Assembly: GCF_003986975.1 (NCBI RefSeq)
Contig: NZ_PIPO01000002.1
Location: 372,001-436,000, forward strand
Length of the DNA: 64,000 nucleotides
Origin: Aliidiomarina soli
GTDB lineage: Bacteria; Pseudomonadota; Gammaproteobacteria; Enterobacterales; Alteromonadaceae
Reading direction: 5' to 3'
Part shown: one piece after another, positions 45,078-55,148 of the stretch
Layout of the letters: each line of letters starts with the position of its first letter
Position numbering within the stretch: position 1 is the stretch's first letter
Program-made: the position numbers and the translations under genes
The notes under the pieces: model-generated
What the model was told of the DNA's origin: nothing
Database searches by the model: none
What the model saw: only the letters and a program-made list of their open reading frames with translations

Positions 45078-45506
45078 ATGCAGTTTGCAGTTTTAATGAA
45101 CACCAAGTTTTGGCTTTCCAGTATGGCGGCGCTCATGCTGCTAGTTTCGCCAGCAAGTTTCGGCAATGAAGAGCCGCGTCGGGTGATGTACTTCCCCTTC
45201 GACCCTGATATCACCACAAACTTCATTAAACTCGATGAGACCCGACATTTAGGCTATATCCGGGTTGCTATCGAGGCCGCGGTCAGCAATCCGGTGGATC
45301 TAGGCATTGTCGAACACCATGCGCCGTTGCTGCGTAGTGCGTTCGTGGAAATATTTGGTGCCGCTCAGGAAGGTAAAGTTCGCTCGATGACCGGGCGCGA
45401 AGAGCTTCGCCAGGAATGCATTACTACTGCTCGGGAGCTGCTGGAGCGCGAAACGGGTCGCCCGGTAATCGAAAACCTGTTGTTTACCACGTACATGTAT
45501 CAGTAG
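45078..45506 (+). CDS. FliL-like exported protein
   Basis: A 142-residue protein with an N-terminal hydrophobic segment that reads as a signal peptide (MAALMLLVSPASFG) and a ~115-residue domain with the FliL pattern: YFPFDPDITTNFI, HLGYIRVAIEAAV, VEHHAPLLRSAFVEIFG and an EELRQECITTARELLE helix before a final VIENLLFTTYMYQ strand. FliL proteins sit next to the flagellar stator, but no flagellar gene is nearby, and such copies beside ubiC are known in Vibrio and Shewanella relatives. The ATG at 45078 follows AGGTGA. It overlaps the 3' end of glpG by 7 bases. Confidence 0.8.
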   Translation: MQFAVLMNTKFWLSSMAALMLLVSPASFGNEEPRRVMYFPFDPDITTNFIKLDETRHLGYIRVAIEAAVSNPVDLGIVEHHAPLLRSAFVEIFGAAQEGKVRSMTGREELRQECITTARELLERETGRPVIENLLFTTYMYQ

Positions 45507-46297
45507 CGCAGACGGTAAATAAAACCAAGCAGCACACCGCTGAGTAAGCCGAATAAATGAGCTTCATTGGCCATATTAACCCACAGCAGATTAGTGTATC
45601 CAAGCACTAACCAGGCCACCATAAATACCAGCAAGGCGTTGGGCAGGGTCAGACTATTTTGACGCTGCCAGCCATACACCGCACAGAAACCAAGCAAACC
45701 GTAAACGACTCCGGAAAGCCCACCAAATAGCGGTCCACTGGTGTACCACTGAGCCAGATTCGCACTGACCCCGGTAAGCAGAAATATAAGCGCCAGATGA
45801 GCGGCGCCAAAGCGCAGTTCGATACGTCCACCCAGATACCACCACCAGAACAAATTAAACAGTAAATGAGTCGCTGAAAGGTGAATAAATGCCGGTGTGA
45901 TCAACCGCCACGGCTGAGTGAAATCAAGCTCATTGGTGCCAACCGGCGTGATCATCAGTGCCGCGAAAACGCCGTCCATCGACCACAAAAACTGCAGTCC
46001 AGCAACCGCAAGCGTAACTAGAAAAACCACAAAGGTGAGCAGACCGGCCTGCTGCGAGAGGCTGTTGATGGTCGGTCCCAGCACCGAGCCCTGCGAGGGG
46101 ACCTGCGTATTATCGGCGGGGTCGTCGACAAACTGATCGAGCAGCGATAGCGCCGTCTCATAGTAACCGTCGTCCACCACCCAAAGGTCAAGTTTGCCGG
46201 CACTTTCAGAGACGCTGACCGGCACCCCGTGACGCAACATAAACTGACGCAAGCGGGCAATTTTGGCGGTATCTGAACTGGTCGTTAGCTTTTTCAT
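45500..46297 (-). CDS. glpG: rhomboid intramembrane serine protease GlpG
   Basis: A 265-residue protease with a small cytosolic N-terminal domain (1-65) and a six-segment rhomboid core. The catalytic dyad is S195 in GGLSGVVYG and H247 in ANEAHLFG. HLSATHLLFNLFWWWYLGG contains the conserved histidine and asparagine of the oxyanion region. It cuts membrane-spanning segments and contributes to membrane protein quality control. It is downstream of glpE and in the same orientation, like the E. coli glpEG pair, though the glpR regulator is absent. Confidence 0.95.
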   Translation of the reverse strand: MKKLTTSSDTAKIARLRQFMLRHGVPVSVSESAGKLDLWVVDDGYYETALSLLDQFVDDPADNTQVPSQGSVLGPTINSLSQQAGLLTFVVFLVTLAVAGLQFLWSMDGVFAALMITPVGTNELDFTQPWRLITPAFIHLSATHLLFNLFWWWYLGGRIELRFGAAHLALIFLLTGVSANLAQWYTSGPLFGGLSGVVYGLLGFCAVYGWQRQNSLTLPNALLVFMVAWLVLGYTNLLWVNMANEAHLFGLLSGVLLGFIYRLRY

Positions 46298-46318
46298 TGT
46301 GGGCTGTATTCCTTCGCC

Positions 46319-46657
46319 TTAATCGCGTCCTGCGTGATTCTGGGCCACCTGATCAGGCTGGTACTGTTGCCAGGAGGTAAAGCCGCCATCCAGACTGTAG
46401 ACTTCAGCAAACCCCTGTTCAACCAGGTAGCGTGCAGCACCCTGGCTACTGACGCCATGATAGCAAACCACAATCACCGGCTGTTGTTGATCCTGCTCAA
46501 GAATAAACTCATGCAGGTTTTCGTTGCTTAAACGCACGGCGCCCGGGATGTGCCCGAGCGCGTAGGACTGAGGGTCGCGAATATCGGCAAGGACGACCTC
46601 GCGGGTCGCCATTAGCTGACGGGCCTGTTCAATACTGAGACGTTTAAAGTCGGCCAC
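46319..46657 (-). CDS. glpE: thiosulfate sulfurtransferase GlpE
   Basis: A 112-residue single-domain rhodanese. The active-site loop is CYHGVSSQG with catalytic C65; ADIRDPQSYALGHIPGAV is the N-terminal signature. It transfers sulfur from thiosulfate to cyanide or thiols in vitro. It starts on the base next to the end of tdh, so it is probably the third gene of a kbl-tdh-glpE-glpG operon. This is the second rhodanese in the window (see 10926-11375). Confidence 0.93.
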   Translation of the reverse strand: MADFKRLSIEQARQLMATREVVLADIRDPQSYALGHIPGAVRLSNENLHEFILEQDQQQPVIVVCYHGVSSQGAARYLVEQGFAEVYSLDGGFTSWQQYQPDQVAQNHAGRD

Positions 46658-47686
46658 CTAGGCCTCCCAGTCGAGAATAACTTTACCCGATTTTCCTGAG
46701 CGCATGATATCGAAGCCTTGCTGGAACTCATCGATCGGCAGGCTGTGGGTGATCATAGGAGTCAGATCCAGACCAGACTGGATAAGCGCCGCCATTTTAT
46801 ACCAGGTCTCAAACATTTCGCGGCCGTAGATACCTTTAATCACCAGCCCTTTAAAAATGACCTGATTCCAGTCTATCGCCATATCTCCGGGCGGAATACC
46901 CAGTAGTGCAACCTTACCGCCATGGTTCATTGCTTTTAGCATGTCATTGAAAGCAACCGCAACGCCGGACATTTCCAGTCCGACATCAAAGCCTTCACTC
47001 ATGCCCAGCTCGTTCATGATGTCGTTAAGGTTTTCCTGCTTCGAGTTAACCGTGCGTGTCGCGCCCATTTCTTTGGCCAGTTTCAGGCGGTAGTCATTGA
47101 TGTCGGTTATTACAATATGGCGGGCGCCGGCATGTTTGGCCACCGCGGCTGCCATCATTCCGATTGGTCCAGCACCGGTGATAAGAACGTCCTCACCGAC
47201 TAAGTCAAAGGAAAGCGCGGTATGCACTGCATTGCCAAAGGGGTCGAAAATAGCGGCCATGTCATCAGTGACTTCATCTGGCAGCTTAAATGCATTGTCG
47301 GCTGGAATGGACAGGAATTCGGCAAATGCGCCTGGGCGGTTCACACCAACGCCCATGGTATTGCGGCACAAATGGCGACGGCCGGCACGGCAGTTACGGC
47401 AGTGACCGCAGGTAATATGGCCTTCGCCTGATACCCGGTCACCAATTTCAAAACCCCGCACCCCTTCGCCTATGGCGGCAACTACACCGACATACTCGTG
47501 GCCTACGGTCATGCCGACAGGCACTGTGTTCTGCGACCATTCGTCCCAGTTGTATATGTGAACGTCGGTCCCGCAAATGGCGGTTTTCTTAATTTTAATC
47601 AGAATGTCATTGTAGCCAACTTCGGGTTTGTCGGCTTCGCTCATCCAGATGCCTTGTTCAGGCTTTAACTTTGCTAAAACTTTCAT
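46658..47686 (-). CDS. tdh: L-threonine 3-dehydrogenase
   Basis: Zinc-dependent NAD oxidoreductase turning L-threonine into 2-amino-3-ketobutyrate. Catalytic zinc ligands are in AICGTDVHI and GHEYVG; the structural zinc cysteines are in [15 protein letters not shown]; the Rossmann motif is [17 protein letters not shown]. At 342 residues it matches E. coli Tdh. It follows kbl by about 50 bases. Together they convert threonine to glycine and acetyl-CoA, an alternative fate to the dehydratase at 587-1576. Confidence 0.97.
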   Translation of the reverse strand: MKVLAKLKPEQGIWMSEADKPEVGYNDILIKIKKTAICGTDVHIYNWDEWSQNTVPVGMTVGHEYVGVVAAIGEGVRGFEIGDRVSGEGHITCGHCRNCRAGRRHLCRNTMGVGVNRPGAFAEFLSIPADNAFKLPDEVTDDMAAIFDPFGNAVHTALSFDLVGEDVLITGAGPIGMMAAAVAKHAGARHIVITDINDYRLKLAKEMGATRTVNSKQENLNDIMNELGMSEGFDVGLEMSGVAVAFNDMLKAMNHGGKVALLGIPPGDMAIDWNQVIFKGLVIKGIYGREMFETWYKMAALIQSGLDLTPMITHSLPIDEFQQGFDIMRSGKSGKVILDWEA

Positions 47687-47739
47687 GCTACATCCTCAAA
47701 CAGGAATGAATATCAGTGCTGTCAGGCGCTCAGACGTGG

Positions 47740-48933
47740 CTAGGAAACGATGCCAAGATCTTTACCAATGCGGATAAAGGCATCGATGGCGCGATCTAAT
47801 TGCTCGCGGCTGTGCGCGGCTGACATTTGGGTACGAATTCGTGCCTGACCTTTCGGTACCACCGGAAATGAAAAACCAATGACATAAATACCTTCGTCCA
47901 GCAGACGGTCCGCCATTTCCGACGCGACTTTCGCGTCGCCCAGCATGACTGGGATAATCGCGTGGTCAGCACCGGCTAATTCGAAGCCTGCGGCACTCAT
48001 TTTTTCACGGAAATAACGGCTGTTTTCATTCAACTTTTCGCGCAGCTCATCGCCTTCGCTGAGCATCTCAAGTACCCGGATAGATGCAGTAACAATTGAT
48101 GGCGCCAGTGAATTGGAAAACAAATAAGGGCGCGAACGCTGACGCAGCCATTCAACAACTTCTTTTTTCGCTGCAGTGAAGCCGCCTGACGCGCCTCCTA
48201 ATGCTTTACCCAGAGTGCCGGTAATAATATCCACCCGGTCCATGACCTGATGGTACTCATGGGTGCCGCGGCCTTTCTGGCCGACAAAGCCAACCGCGTG
48301 GGAGTCATCAACCATGACCATGGCGCCGTACTCTTCGGCTAAATCGCAAATGCCGGATAAATTGGCAATCACACCGTCCATGGAGAACACACCATCGGTC
48401 GCAATCAGGATATGTCGGGCGTTGTCAGCTTTTGCTTTGTCGAGTTGCTCTTTCAGTGCCTGCATGTCGTTATTGGCATACCGGTAGCGTTTAGCTTTAC
48501 ACAGACGAACGCCATCGATGATAGAGGCGTGGTTCAATGCGTCGGAGATAATCGCGTCTTCCGGCCCAAGCAGAGTTTCAAACAGGCCTGCATTGGCGTC
48601 AAAGCACGACGAATAGAGAATGGTGTCTTCCATTCCCAGAAAGTCGCTGAGTTTTTGCTCAAGTGTTTTGTGAATGTCCTGAGTGCCACAGATAAAGCGT
48701 ACTGAGGCAACACCAAAGCCGTGCTTATCGAGGCCTTCTTTAGCGGCGGCAATAAGCTGTGGGTGGTTCGCCAGGCCCAGGTAGTTATTGGCACAGAAGT
48801 TGAGTACCTTGTGCTGGTTTACCTCAATTTCGGAAAATTGTGAGGATGAAATAATCCGTTCTTTCTTAAACAGGCCTTCGTCTTTCACCTCTTCAATTTG
48901 TGTCCGGATTTGCTGGTAAAAATCGTTTTTCAT
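47740..48933 (-). CDS. kbl: 2-amino-3-ketobutyrate coenzyme A ligase
   Basis: PLP-dependent alpha-oxoamine synthase cleaving 2-amino-3-ketobutyrate with CoA into glycine and acetyl-CoA. [24 protein letters not shown] (Schiff-base lysine) and the SNSLAPSIV segment are diagnostic. The ATG at 48933 follows GAGG and gives 397 residues, nearly the E. coli length; the longer frame upstream was rejected. It is the first gene of the threonine-degradation operon and is divergent from coaD. Confidence 0.97.
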   Translation of the reverse strand: MKNDFYQQIRTQIEEVKDEGLFKKERIISSSQFSEIEVNQHKVLNFCANNYLGLANHPQLIAAAKEGLDKHGFGVASVRFICGTQDIHKTLEQKLSDFLGMEDTILYSSCFDANAGLFETLLGPEDAIISDALNHASIIDGVRLCKAKRYRYANNDMQALKEQLDKAKADNARHILIATDGVFSMDGVIANLSGICDLAEEYGAMVMVDDSHAVGFVGQKGRGTHEYHQVMDRVDIITGTLGKALGGASGGFTAAKKEVVEWLRQRSRPYLFSNSLAPSIVTASIRVLEMLSEGDELREKLNENSRYFREKMSAAGFELAGADHAIIPVMLGDAKVASEMADRLLDEGIYVIGFSFPVVPKGQARIRTQMSAAHSREQLDRAIDAFIRIGKDLGIVS

Positions 48934-49078
48934 CCTTAACCTCTGCCTTAGCATGCTGTCTGTCAATTAATAGTCGCCATTTTACGCGCCCGCCGTTAAA
49001 TGATCATCCTTTCTTTCACAGCGCAGACCTTTCCCTGTTATGATTTGTACACTTTTAGTAACAGTGGCCATGCTTTAA

Positions 49079-49600
<522 letters not shown>

Positions 49601-49609
49601 TGCAAAATG

Positions 49610-49646
49610 CATAGCGGGGTATCTTTTCGGGCTGAAAACCGCTATG
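49610..49646 (+). other. nested hairpin between coaD and pckA
   Basis: CATAGCGG and CCGCTATG form an 8-base perfect outer stem, and TTTTC/GAAAA an inner stem stacked on it with a 6-base bulge on one side. There is no T-tract, so it is not an intrinsic terminator. It could be a leader structure of pckA or a protein-binding site. Confidence 0.4.
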
Positions 49647-49789
49647 ATTCTCGCCCAAAATTTGACCGTTCAATCGCCTCTTTGTGGCAATGAACTGGTC
49701 TGGTCAAAAAGTCGGTTCTCCGCGGGCTGGCTTTTTGGGTTGACGCTTTACCCACTTAATTAAACAGACTGTCCCGCAGGAGTCGTATC

Positions 49790-51391
49790 ATGACCGATCT
49801 GGATCTGAGCCAATATGGTATTACAGAGGCCACGGAAATCGTTTATAACCCTTCCTATGAGCTGCTTTTCGAAGAAGAAACCCGCAGTGATTTAGAAGGT
49901 TATGAAAAAGGCGTTGTCACCAACTTAGGTGCGGTCGCAGTAGATACTGGTATTTTTACCGGTCGTTCACCGAAAGATAAGTACATTGTGCGCGATGACA
50001 CCACCAGAGATACCGTGTGGTGGTCGGATCAAGGTAAGAACGACAACAAGCCAATTGATCAGGACACCTGGAACCATTTGAAAGGTGTGGTCACCAGTCA
50101 GTTATCCGGTAAGCGTTTGTTTGTGGTCGACACCTTTTGTGGCGCCAACGAAGACACTCGTCTTGCGGTACGTTTTATTACCGAAGTGGCGTGGCAGGCA
50201 CATTTCGTTAAGAACATGTTTATCCGCCCTTCAGACGACGAACTGAAAACCTTCAAGCCAGACTTTATCGTTATGAATGGTGCCAAGTGCATTAATTCTG
50301 AATGGCAGAAACAGGGCCTTAACTCTGAGAACTTTGTTGCTTTCAACCTGACTGAGCGTGTCCAGCTTATCGGCGGCACCTGGTACGGTGGCGAAATGAA
50401 GAAAGGCATGTTCTCAATGATGAACTACTTTTTGCCACTGAAAGGCATCGCCTCGATGCATTGCTCGGCCAATGTTGGTAAAGAAGGCGATGTGGCAATT
50501 TTCTTTGGTTTGTCGGGTACCGGCAAAACCACCTTGTCGACGGATCCAAAGCGTCAGCTGATCGGCGATGACGAGCATGGTTGGGATGACGATGGTGTCT
50601 TCAATTTTGAAGGCGGCTGTTATGCTAAGACAATCAACCTGTCACAGGAAGCTGAACCGGATATTTACAATGCGATCCGCCGCGATGCCTTGCTGGAAAA
50701 TGTCACCGTAGGTGATGATGGCACGGTTGATTTTGATGACAACTCGAAGACTGAGAACACCCGTGTCTCGTATCCGATTTATCACATCGACAACATCGTC
50801 CAGCCAGTGTCTAAAGCCGGTCATGCGAAGAAAGTGATTTTCTTAACCGCCGACGCGTTCGGTGTGTTACCACCGGTTTCAAAATTGACCAAAGACCAGA
50901 CCAAGTACCACTTCCTGTCTGGTTTTACTGCCAAGCTGGCCGGCACGGAGCGCGGTATTACTGAGCCAACGCCGACCTTCTCAAGCTGTTTTGGCGCGGC
51001 GTTCTTAAGTCTGCACCCGACTCAGTACGCTGAAGTGCTAGGCAAGCGGATGGAAGCGGCTGGCGCCGAAGCCTACCTGGTAAATACCGGCTGGAATGGC
51101 ACCGGCAAGCGTATTTCGATCAAAGCGACCCGCGCTATTATTGACTCGATTCTTGATGGCAGCATTGAAGATGCAGAGTTTGTTGAATTGCCTTATTTTA
51201 ACCTGGCGATGCCGACTAACTTACCAGGCGTTGAAGACAGCTCGATTTTGGATCCACGGCAAACCTACGCGGATGCGAATGACTGGGATGTAAAAGCTCA
51301 GGATCTGGCGGCTCGGTTTGTCGCGAACTTCGAGAAGTTCACCGACAATGACGAAGGCCAGGCGTTGGTTGCAGCAGGACCTCAGTTGTAA
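49790..51391 (+). CDS. pckA: ATP-dependent phosphoenolpyruvate carboxykinase
   Basis: Gluconeogenic conversion of oxaloacetate to phosphoenolpyruvate. The nucleotide loop [13 protein letters not shown] (about 238-250), [22 protein letters not shown] (metal and substrate) and [11 protein letters not shown] near the N-terminus are diagnostic of the ATP type. At 533 residues it is normal. The ATG follows AGGAG by about 8 bases. This enzyme fits growth on amino acids, consistent with the peptidases and threonine-degrading genes nearby. Confidence 0.97.
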   Translation: MTDLDLSQYGITEATEIVYNPSYELLFEEETRSDLEGYEKGVVTNLGAVAVDTGIFTGRSPKDKYIVRDDTTRDTVWWSDQGKNDNKPIDQDTWNHLKGVVTSQLSGKRLFVVDTFCGANEDTRLAVRFITEVAWQAHFVKNMFIRPSDDELKTFKPDFIVMNGAKCINSEWQKQGLNSENFVAFNLTERVQLIGGTWYGGEMKKGMFSMMNYFLPLKGIASMHCSANVGKEGDVAIFFGLSGTGKTTLSTDPKRQLIGDDEHGWDDDGVFNFEGGCYAKTINLSQEAEPDIYNAIRRDALLENVTVGDDGTVDFDDNSKTENTRVSYPIYHIDNIVQPVSKAGHAKKVIFLTADAFGVLPPVSKLTKDQTKYHFLSGFTAKLAGTERGITEPTPTFSSCFGAAFLSLHPTQYAEVLGKRMEAAGAEAYLVNTGWNGTGKRISIKATRAIIDSILDGSIEDAEFVELPYFNLAMPTNLPGVEDSSILDPRQTYADANDWDVKAQDLAARFVANFEKFTDNDEGQALVAAGPQL

Positions 51392-51436
51392 CAACAGGTA
51401 AGACTGTCGCTCTGACGACAGTAACAATCTGAAACA

Positions 51437-51465
51437 TAAAAAGTCGGCATTCGCCGACTTTTTTT
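51437..51465 (+). terminator. intrinsic terminator of pckA
   Basis: AAGTCGGC, ATTC loop, GCCGACTT and a T-tract, preceded by an A-run. Confidence 0.92.
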
Positions 51466-51544
51466 ATGATTTTTTAACAACTGCAAGGCACACTAGGCAG
51501 TTGTGAATGCAATCCTTGCTACAACAACAAGACAGGATAAAAAC

Positions 51545-52480
51545 GTGCATATAGAAATTTCTAATCTGGTAAAAGAGTACGCCACCCTGCGTGCCGTCAA
51601 CCAGGTCTCTTTTTCGGTCAATGATGGTGGCATCATCGCGTTGCTGGGGCCTAATGGGGCGGGTAAGTCGTCGCTGGTGCGAATGCTGGTTGGGCTGACA
51701 GAGCCGGACAGCGGCGAGATCCGGGTTGAGTCGGAAGGCAAGAGCTATCCCCATTTACCCGACGGTAGCTTTGGTTACCTGCCGGAAGATCGAGGTTTAT
51801 ACCAGGACCGGACCTTAAAGCAGAACTTAATCTATATTGGTCAGTTGCGCGGCCTTGAGAAGGCGGAGATAGAGCGACAGCTTGACCACTGGCTGCAACG
51901 TTTTGAACTCACCGAGCGTGCCAACGAACACCTGAAACAGTTATCCAAGGGCAATCAGCAGAAGATCCAGTTGATTGCGACCCTGTTGCACCGTCCTCCC
52001 ATGGTCATTCTGGATGAACCCTTTTCAGGCCTGGACCCGGTTAACCAGGAGCACGTGCTGACAGTATTGAAAGAGCTGAAGGCCGAAGGGGTGACGATTT
52101 TATTAAGTGCTCATCAGATGGATCTGGTTGAACGCCTGGCCGACGAGTTCGTATTGATGAACTGCGGTGAAGTCATCGCCAAAGGCTCGTTGGATGCTAT
52201 CCATAACCAGCTGGCGGACCGCCAGCAGATTCACTTTAGTTTTTCTCGTCAGGTCGAGACGGGCGCACTGCAAAGCCTGGCGCTGGACAATTTGCAAAGT
52301 AATGCCGCCGGCACCCATTTCGAAGCCGACGTTGACTTAAACGCGCCGCTCGATGAGTTGCTTAAACAGGTTGCTGCCTGTGGCCCGTTGCAAGAGTTTC
52401 GGCGCCATCGCAAGCCACTGCATGATCTGTATTTATCCGCTGTCCGCAGCTCTACTGCTACCCAGGAGATCCGCTCATGA
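51545..52480 (+). CDS. ABC transporter ATP-binding protein (NatA-like)
   Basis: A 311-residue ABC ATPase of the ABC-2 exporter type. Walker A is GPNGAGKSS (about 36-44), the signature is LSKGNQQKIQ, Walker B is MVILDEPFSGLDP, and the switch histidine is in LSAHQMD. The last ~90 residues form the C-terminal extension seen in NatA/DrrA-type proteins. I chose the GTG at 51545 with AGGAT 7 bases upstream; an earlier GTG at 51503 would add a poor leader. It overlaps the permease start by 4 bases. Likely an exporter of sodium, a drug or a lipid-like molecule; the substrate is unknown. Confidence 0.9.
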   Translation: MHIEISNLVKEYATLRAVNQVSFSVNDGGIIALLGPNGAGKSSLVRMLVGLTEPDSGEIRVESEGKSYPHLPDGSFGYLPEDRGLYQDRTLKQNLIYIGQLRGLEKAEIERQLDHWLQRFELTERANEHLKQLSKGNQQKIQLIATLLHRPPMVILDEPFSGLDPVNQEHVLTVLKELKAEGVTILLSAHQMDLVERLADEFVLMNCGEVIAKGSLDAIHNQLADRQQIHFSFSRQVETGALQSLALDNLQSNAAGTHFEADVDLNAPLDELLKQVAACGPLQEFRRHRKPLHDLYLSAVRSSTATQEIRS

Positions 52481-53673
52481 GTTCAGCTTATCTGCAACGA
52501 GTTCGTCGTGTCGCGACTTTTGAGTTCTTACGTTTCTTTAAATGGAAACAGGAATTGCTAACCATAGGGTTAATGCTGGGTGGCTTCATGCTAGCTATTC
52601 TGTGGCCGATGATTGTCGCATTTTTCGATAGCGAGCAACGTATCGCGGTGTTTGATGAAGGGGCCTTACCCGAAGTTGAAAAGGTCGAGTTTGTCCGTTT
52701 GCCACCGGTCCAGAAAGACCGGATTATCAGTTCCATCGGCGAAGACTATGACGGCGTTCTGGACGTTGAAGGCTTTGATATGGTGCTGCATGTCGAAAAG
52801 AGTGCATCGTGGCAGGACAGTCTGCGCAACGAGCTGAGCCAGTGGATGCAGGACCGCAAATTTAATGCCCTGGAGCTGGACGACGAGGCCCGTGAGTTTT
52901 ATCACAGTGACGTTGAGATCAGTATGTTCTACACCAGCCGGGCTGACGACGAGGATGCAGAAAGCGCCGAGAATGAGCGTCGTGGGCGCAGTCTGATTAC
53001 CGGCGGGATCGTGCTGTTGCTGTTTATCGGTGTGATGAATGGCTTCGCGCTGATGATGTCTTCGATTACCCAGGAAAAACAAACCCGGGTTACAGAGCAG
53101 TTGTTGACGCTGCTCAATCCGCAGGAGTGGATGGATGGAAAGATCCTCGGCGTTACCATGCACAGTGCCAAGTCGATGCTGCTGACTGGCTTTTTAATGT
53201 TCTTACTGGTGAATGGTGTGCACATGGCATTTCAGGGCGGCTTTATGCAGTTGCCGCTGAGCCTGCTGGTATTTCTGAATGCGATATTTTTCCTGCTCGT
53301 CGGGTTGTTGTTGGTAAACAGCTTCCTCGCCGGTTTTGCCGCCACTATTGATGACCCTAATCATTCATCGCGCTCGGTGGTGATGTTCATTCCGATGGTA
53401 CCGGTGTTTGCCAGTTTCTCCATTGTTGGCTCGGCTGACAGTGGCTTAGCTACTTTTCTAAGTATCTTCCCGCTGACGTCGTTTGCCGCGATGCCGATCC
53501 GGGTTGCTGAAGTTGGGGTGCCCTGGTGGCAATGGGTGATCTCGGTAGGGCTGATGCTGGTCACGCTTTATTGGGCGCGTAAACTGGCGGCCCGCCTGTT
53601 CCGTTATGGGATTACTATGTATGGTAAGGAGCCGGGCTGGCGCGATATCTGGCGCGTGATTATTAATACCTAA
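52477..53673 (+). CDS. ABC-2 type transporter permease (NatB-like)
   Basis: A 398-residue membrane protein: one membrane segment near the N-terminus (about 27-47), a ~150-residue extracytoplasmic domain, then five or six segments from about residue 180. SSITQEKQTRVTEQLLTLLNPQEWMDGKILG is the conserved cytoplasmic coupling region of ABC-2 permeases of the NatB/YhaP type. It is translationally coupled to the ATPase gene and ends in its own terminator, making a two-gene operon. Confidence 0.9.
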   Translation: MSSAYLQRVRRVATFEFLRFFKWKQELLTIGLMLGGFMLAILWPMIVAFFDSEQRIAVFDEGALPEVEKVEFVRLPPVQKDRIISSIGEDYDGVLDVEGFDMVLHVEKSASWQDSLRNELSQWMQDRKFNALELDDEAREFYHSDVEISMFYTSRADDEDAESAENERRGRSLITGGIVLLLFIGVMNGFALMMSSITQEKQTRVTEQLLTLLNPQEWMDGKILGVTMHSAKSMLLTGFLMFLLVNGVHMAFQGGFMQLPLSLLVFLNAIFFLLVGLLLVNSFLAGFAATIDDPNHSSRSVVMFIPMVPVFASFSIVGSADSGLATFLSIFPLTSFAAMPIRVAEVGVPWWQWVISVGLMLVTLYWARKLAARLFRYGITMYGKEPGWRDIWRVIINT

Positions 53674-53697
53674 GCGAATCACCAGCTAATTCGAACT

Positions 53698-53726
53698 AGC
53701 CTCACCAGTAGTGGTGGGGCTTTTTT
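53698..53726 (+). terminator. intrinsic terminator of the ABC exporter operon
   Basis: A 10-base stem (AGCCTCACCA/TGGTGGGGCT, one G-T pair), 4-base loop, then six T residues. Confidence 0.9.
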
Positions 53727-53748
53727 ATAGGTAGTTAAGGAGCATGAC

Positions 53749-53777
53749 TTGATCATGAAGATGATAATCATTATCAT
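53749..53777 (+). promoter_or_regulatory. Fur-controlled promoter of the DUF6746-like gene
   Basis: TTGATC (53749-53754), a 17-base spacer and TATCAT (53772-53777). The 7-1-7 inverted repeat TGATAAT-C-ATTATCA (53762-53776) is a perfect Fur box and covers the spacer and the -10 element, so iron-loaded Fur should block polymerase. The gene start is about 60 bases downstream. Confidence 0.85.
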
Positions 53778-53838
53778 TGGTGTACTGTTGTTGCATTGAG
53801 TCGTCTCAACGCCACAACCTAACCGAGGGAGTGAAGAT

Positions 53839-54213
53839 ATGATTAAAGAAGTACTGACTGTTACCGCTTTATTATGGGGTGCCACCCTGTCGACAGCGAA
53901 CGCTGACCAACGGCCGGAGCACTATCAGGCCTTACCGGCTGAGTCCATTGAACAGGCGGTGAGCAATCTGACCAATTACAATCAGGAACTGGATGCACTG
54001 ATTAGCCAGAGCGAATTAAGCGATGAGGATATGGTGAAGATTCACGAACTTACCTATACCCTTGAAAATGCGCTGCAGCGCTTGCAGGCTGAACTAGAAG
54101 GGACTGCTGAGGTGCTGGAAGAAGTTCATCTTGGTTCTGAAACGATGGATAACAACCGGGTGTTAGACAATGCTCGTCGTTACCTGCAAAGTATGAACGA
54201 AATACTTCAATAA
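53839..54213 (+). CDS. small exported protein, DUF6746-like, iron-regulated
   Basis: A 124-residue protein: cleavable signal peptide (LLWGATLSTANA, cut near residue 22), then ~100 residues that are almost all helical and acidic, with SLTNYNQEL-like, MVKIHELTYTLENALQRLQAEL and LEEVHLGSETMDNNRVLDNARRYL. No cysteines or metal motif. It resembles the DUF6746 group as I recall it; function unknown. A perfect Fur box sits on its promoter, so it should be made when iron is scarce. It is separated from the next gene by 50 bases including a short hairpin (GGCTGT/ACAGCC, 54231-54253). Confidence 0.8.
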   Translation: MIKEVLTVTALLWGATLSTANADQRPEHYQALPAESIEQAVSNLTNYNQELDALISQSELSDEDMVKIHELTYTLENALQRLQAELEGTAEVLEEVHLGSETMDNNRVLDNARRYLQSMNEILQ

Positions 54214-54264
54214 CCTCGCTACTTCTCCTAGGCTGTAGTCATTGGCCACAGCCCGGGAGACCAC

Positions 54265-55122
54265 ATGCCCCAGCGTAAAACCTATCAAAAGACCGACCTT
54301 GGTGGTGTTCAGTTAGGCGCTAGTACCGCGCGCTGGCACCTGGAACACGATCATATCGACCTGTCACCTCACCATCGACCCATTGGGCGCCTGCTTAAAA
54401 TAGGTACTACCGAATCGCCTGTGGTTGAAGACACCCGCCGCATGGCATTGTTGATTGTCGATATGCAGAACGACTTTTGCAGTACCGGAGGCTGGGCTGA
54501 TCAGGCAGGCTTTGCGACGGAACGTTGTCGTAGCGCAATACCCGGGATTCAGCGCGCTTTAGAATGGGCGCGAAAGCATGACCTGTGGGTCGTCTGGATT
54601 GGGTGGGCGAATCGGGAAGACTTGCGAAACCTGGGCGCGCCAACGCTCTATCAGTACAAGAAGTCTGTTGCTATGCAGGGCATTGGTGAAAGCCTCGGTA
54701 GCCACAAAGCGTTGATTAGCGAAACCTGGGGGACCGAAGTGGTGGAAGAGCTTGCGGATCTGCAGCAAGATAACGACGTCGTGGTAGATAAAGTACGCAC
54801 CAGTGGTTTTTACGGTACCCATCTTGAGCAGATTTTGCGTACCCAGGGGCTTAATACTTTATTATTTGCAGGCGTAAACACCGACCAGTGCGTCACTACA
54901 ACGATGGAAGATGCCTGCTTCCGGGATTACAATGTGTTGCTGATAGAGGACGCGACCGCCACCTCCAGTCCGGACTTTTGCAAGCAGGCAGTACTTCACA
55001 ATACCCGCTTATGTTGGGGGTTTGTAACTGATACCAAGGCGCTCTGCAGTGCCCGTGAAACGACCCGCATGCAACCCGAACCTGAGGCGGGTGTCGAGAC
55101 ACCGAGTGGCGACACTGGCTAA
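54265..55122 (+). CDS. isochorismatase-family cysteine hydrolase
   Basis: A 285-residue amidohydrolase. The catalytic triad is visible: D66 in LLIVDMQNDF, K176 in VVVDKVRTSGF and C209 in GVNTDQCVTTTM. The ~55-residue N-terminal extension before the core, with TARWHLEHDHIDL, resembles ureidoacrylate/N-carbamoylsarcosine amidase relatives (RutB-like) rather than true isochorismatases. It likely hydrolyses a carbamoyl or amide group in nitrogen scavenging; the substrate is unknown. It is followed 26 bases later by glutaryl-CoA dehydrogenase, probably in one operon. Confidence 0.85.
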   Translation: MPQRKTYQKTDLGGVQLGASTARWHLEHDHIDLSPHHRPIGRLLKIGTTESPVVEDTRRMALLIVDMQNDFCSTGGWADQAGFATERCRSAIPGIQRALEWARKHDLWVVWIGWANREDLRNLGAPTLYQYKKSVAMQGIGESLGSHKALISETWGTEVVEELADLQQDNDVVVDKVRTSGFYGTHLEQILRTQGLNTLLFAGVNTDQCVTTTMEDACFRDYNVLLIEDATATSSPDFCKQAVLHNTRLCWGFVTDTKALCSARETTRMQPEPEAGVETPSGDTG

Positions 55123-55148
55123 TAAACTGACTTAAAAAAGGAAGCACA

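Noticed and set aside
53679-53885. Minus-strand frame covering the Fur box region
   Set aside because: It overlaps a terminator, a promoter and a signal peptide coding region on the other strand; not plausible as a gene.
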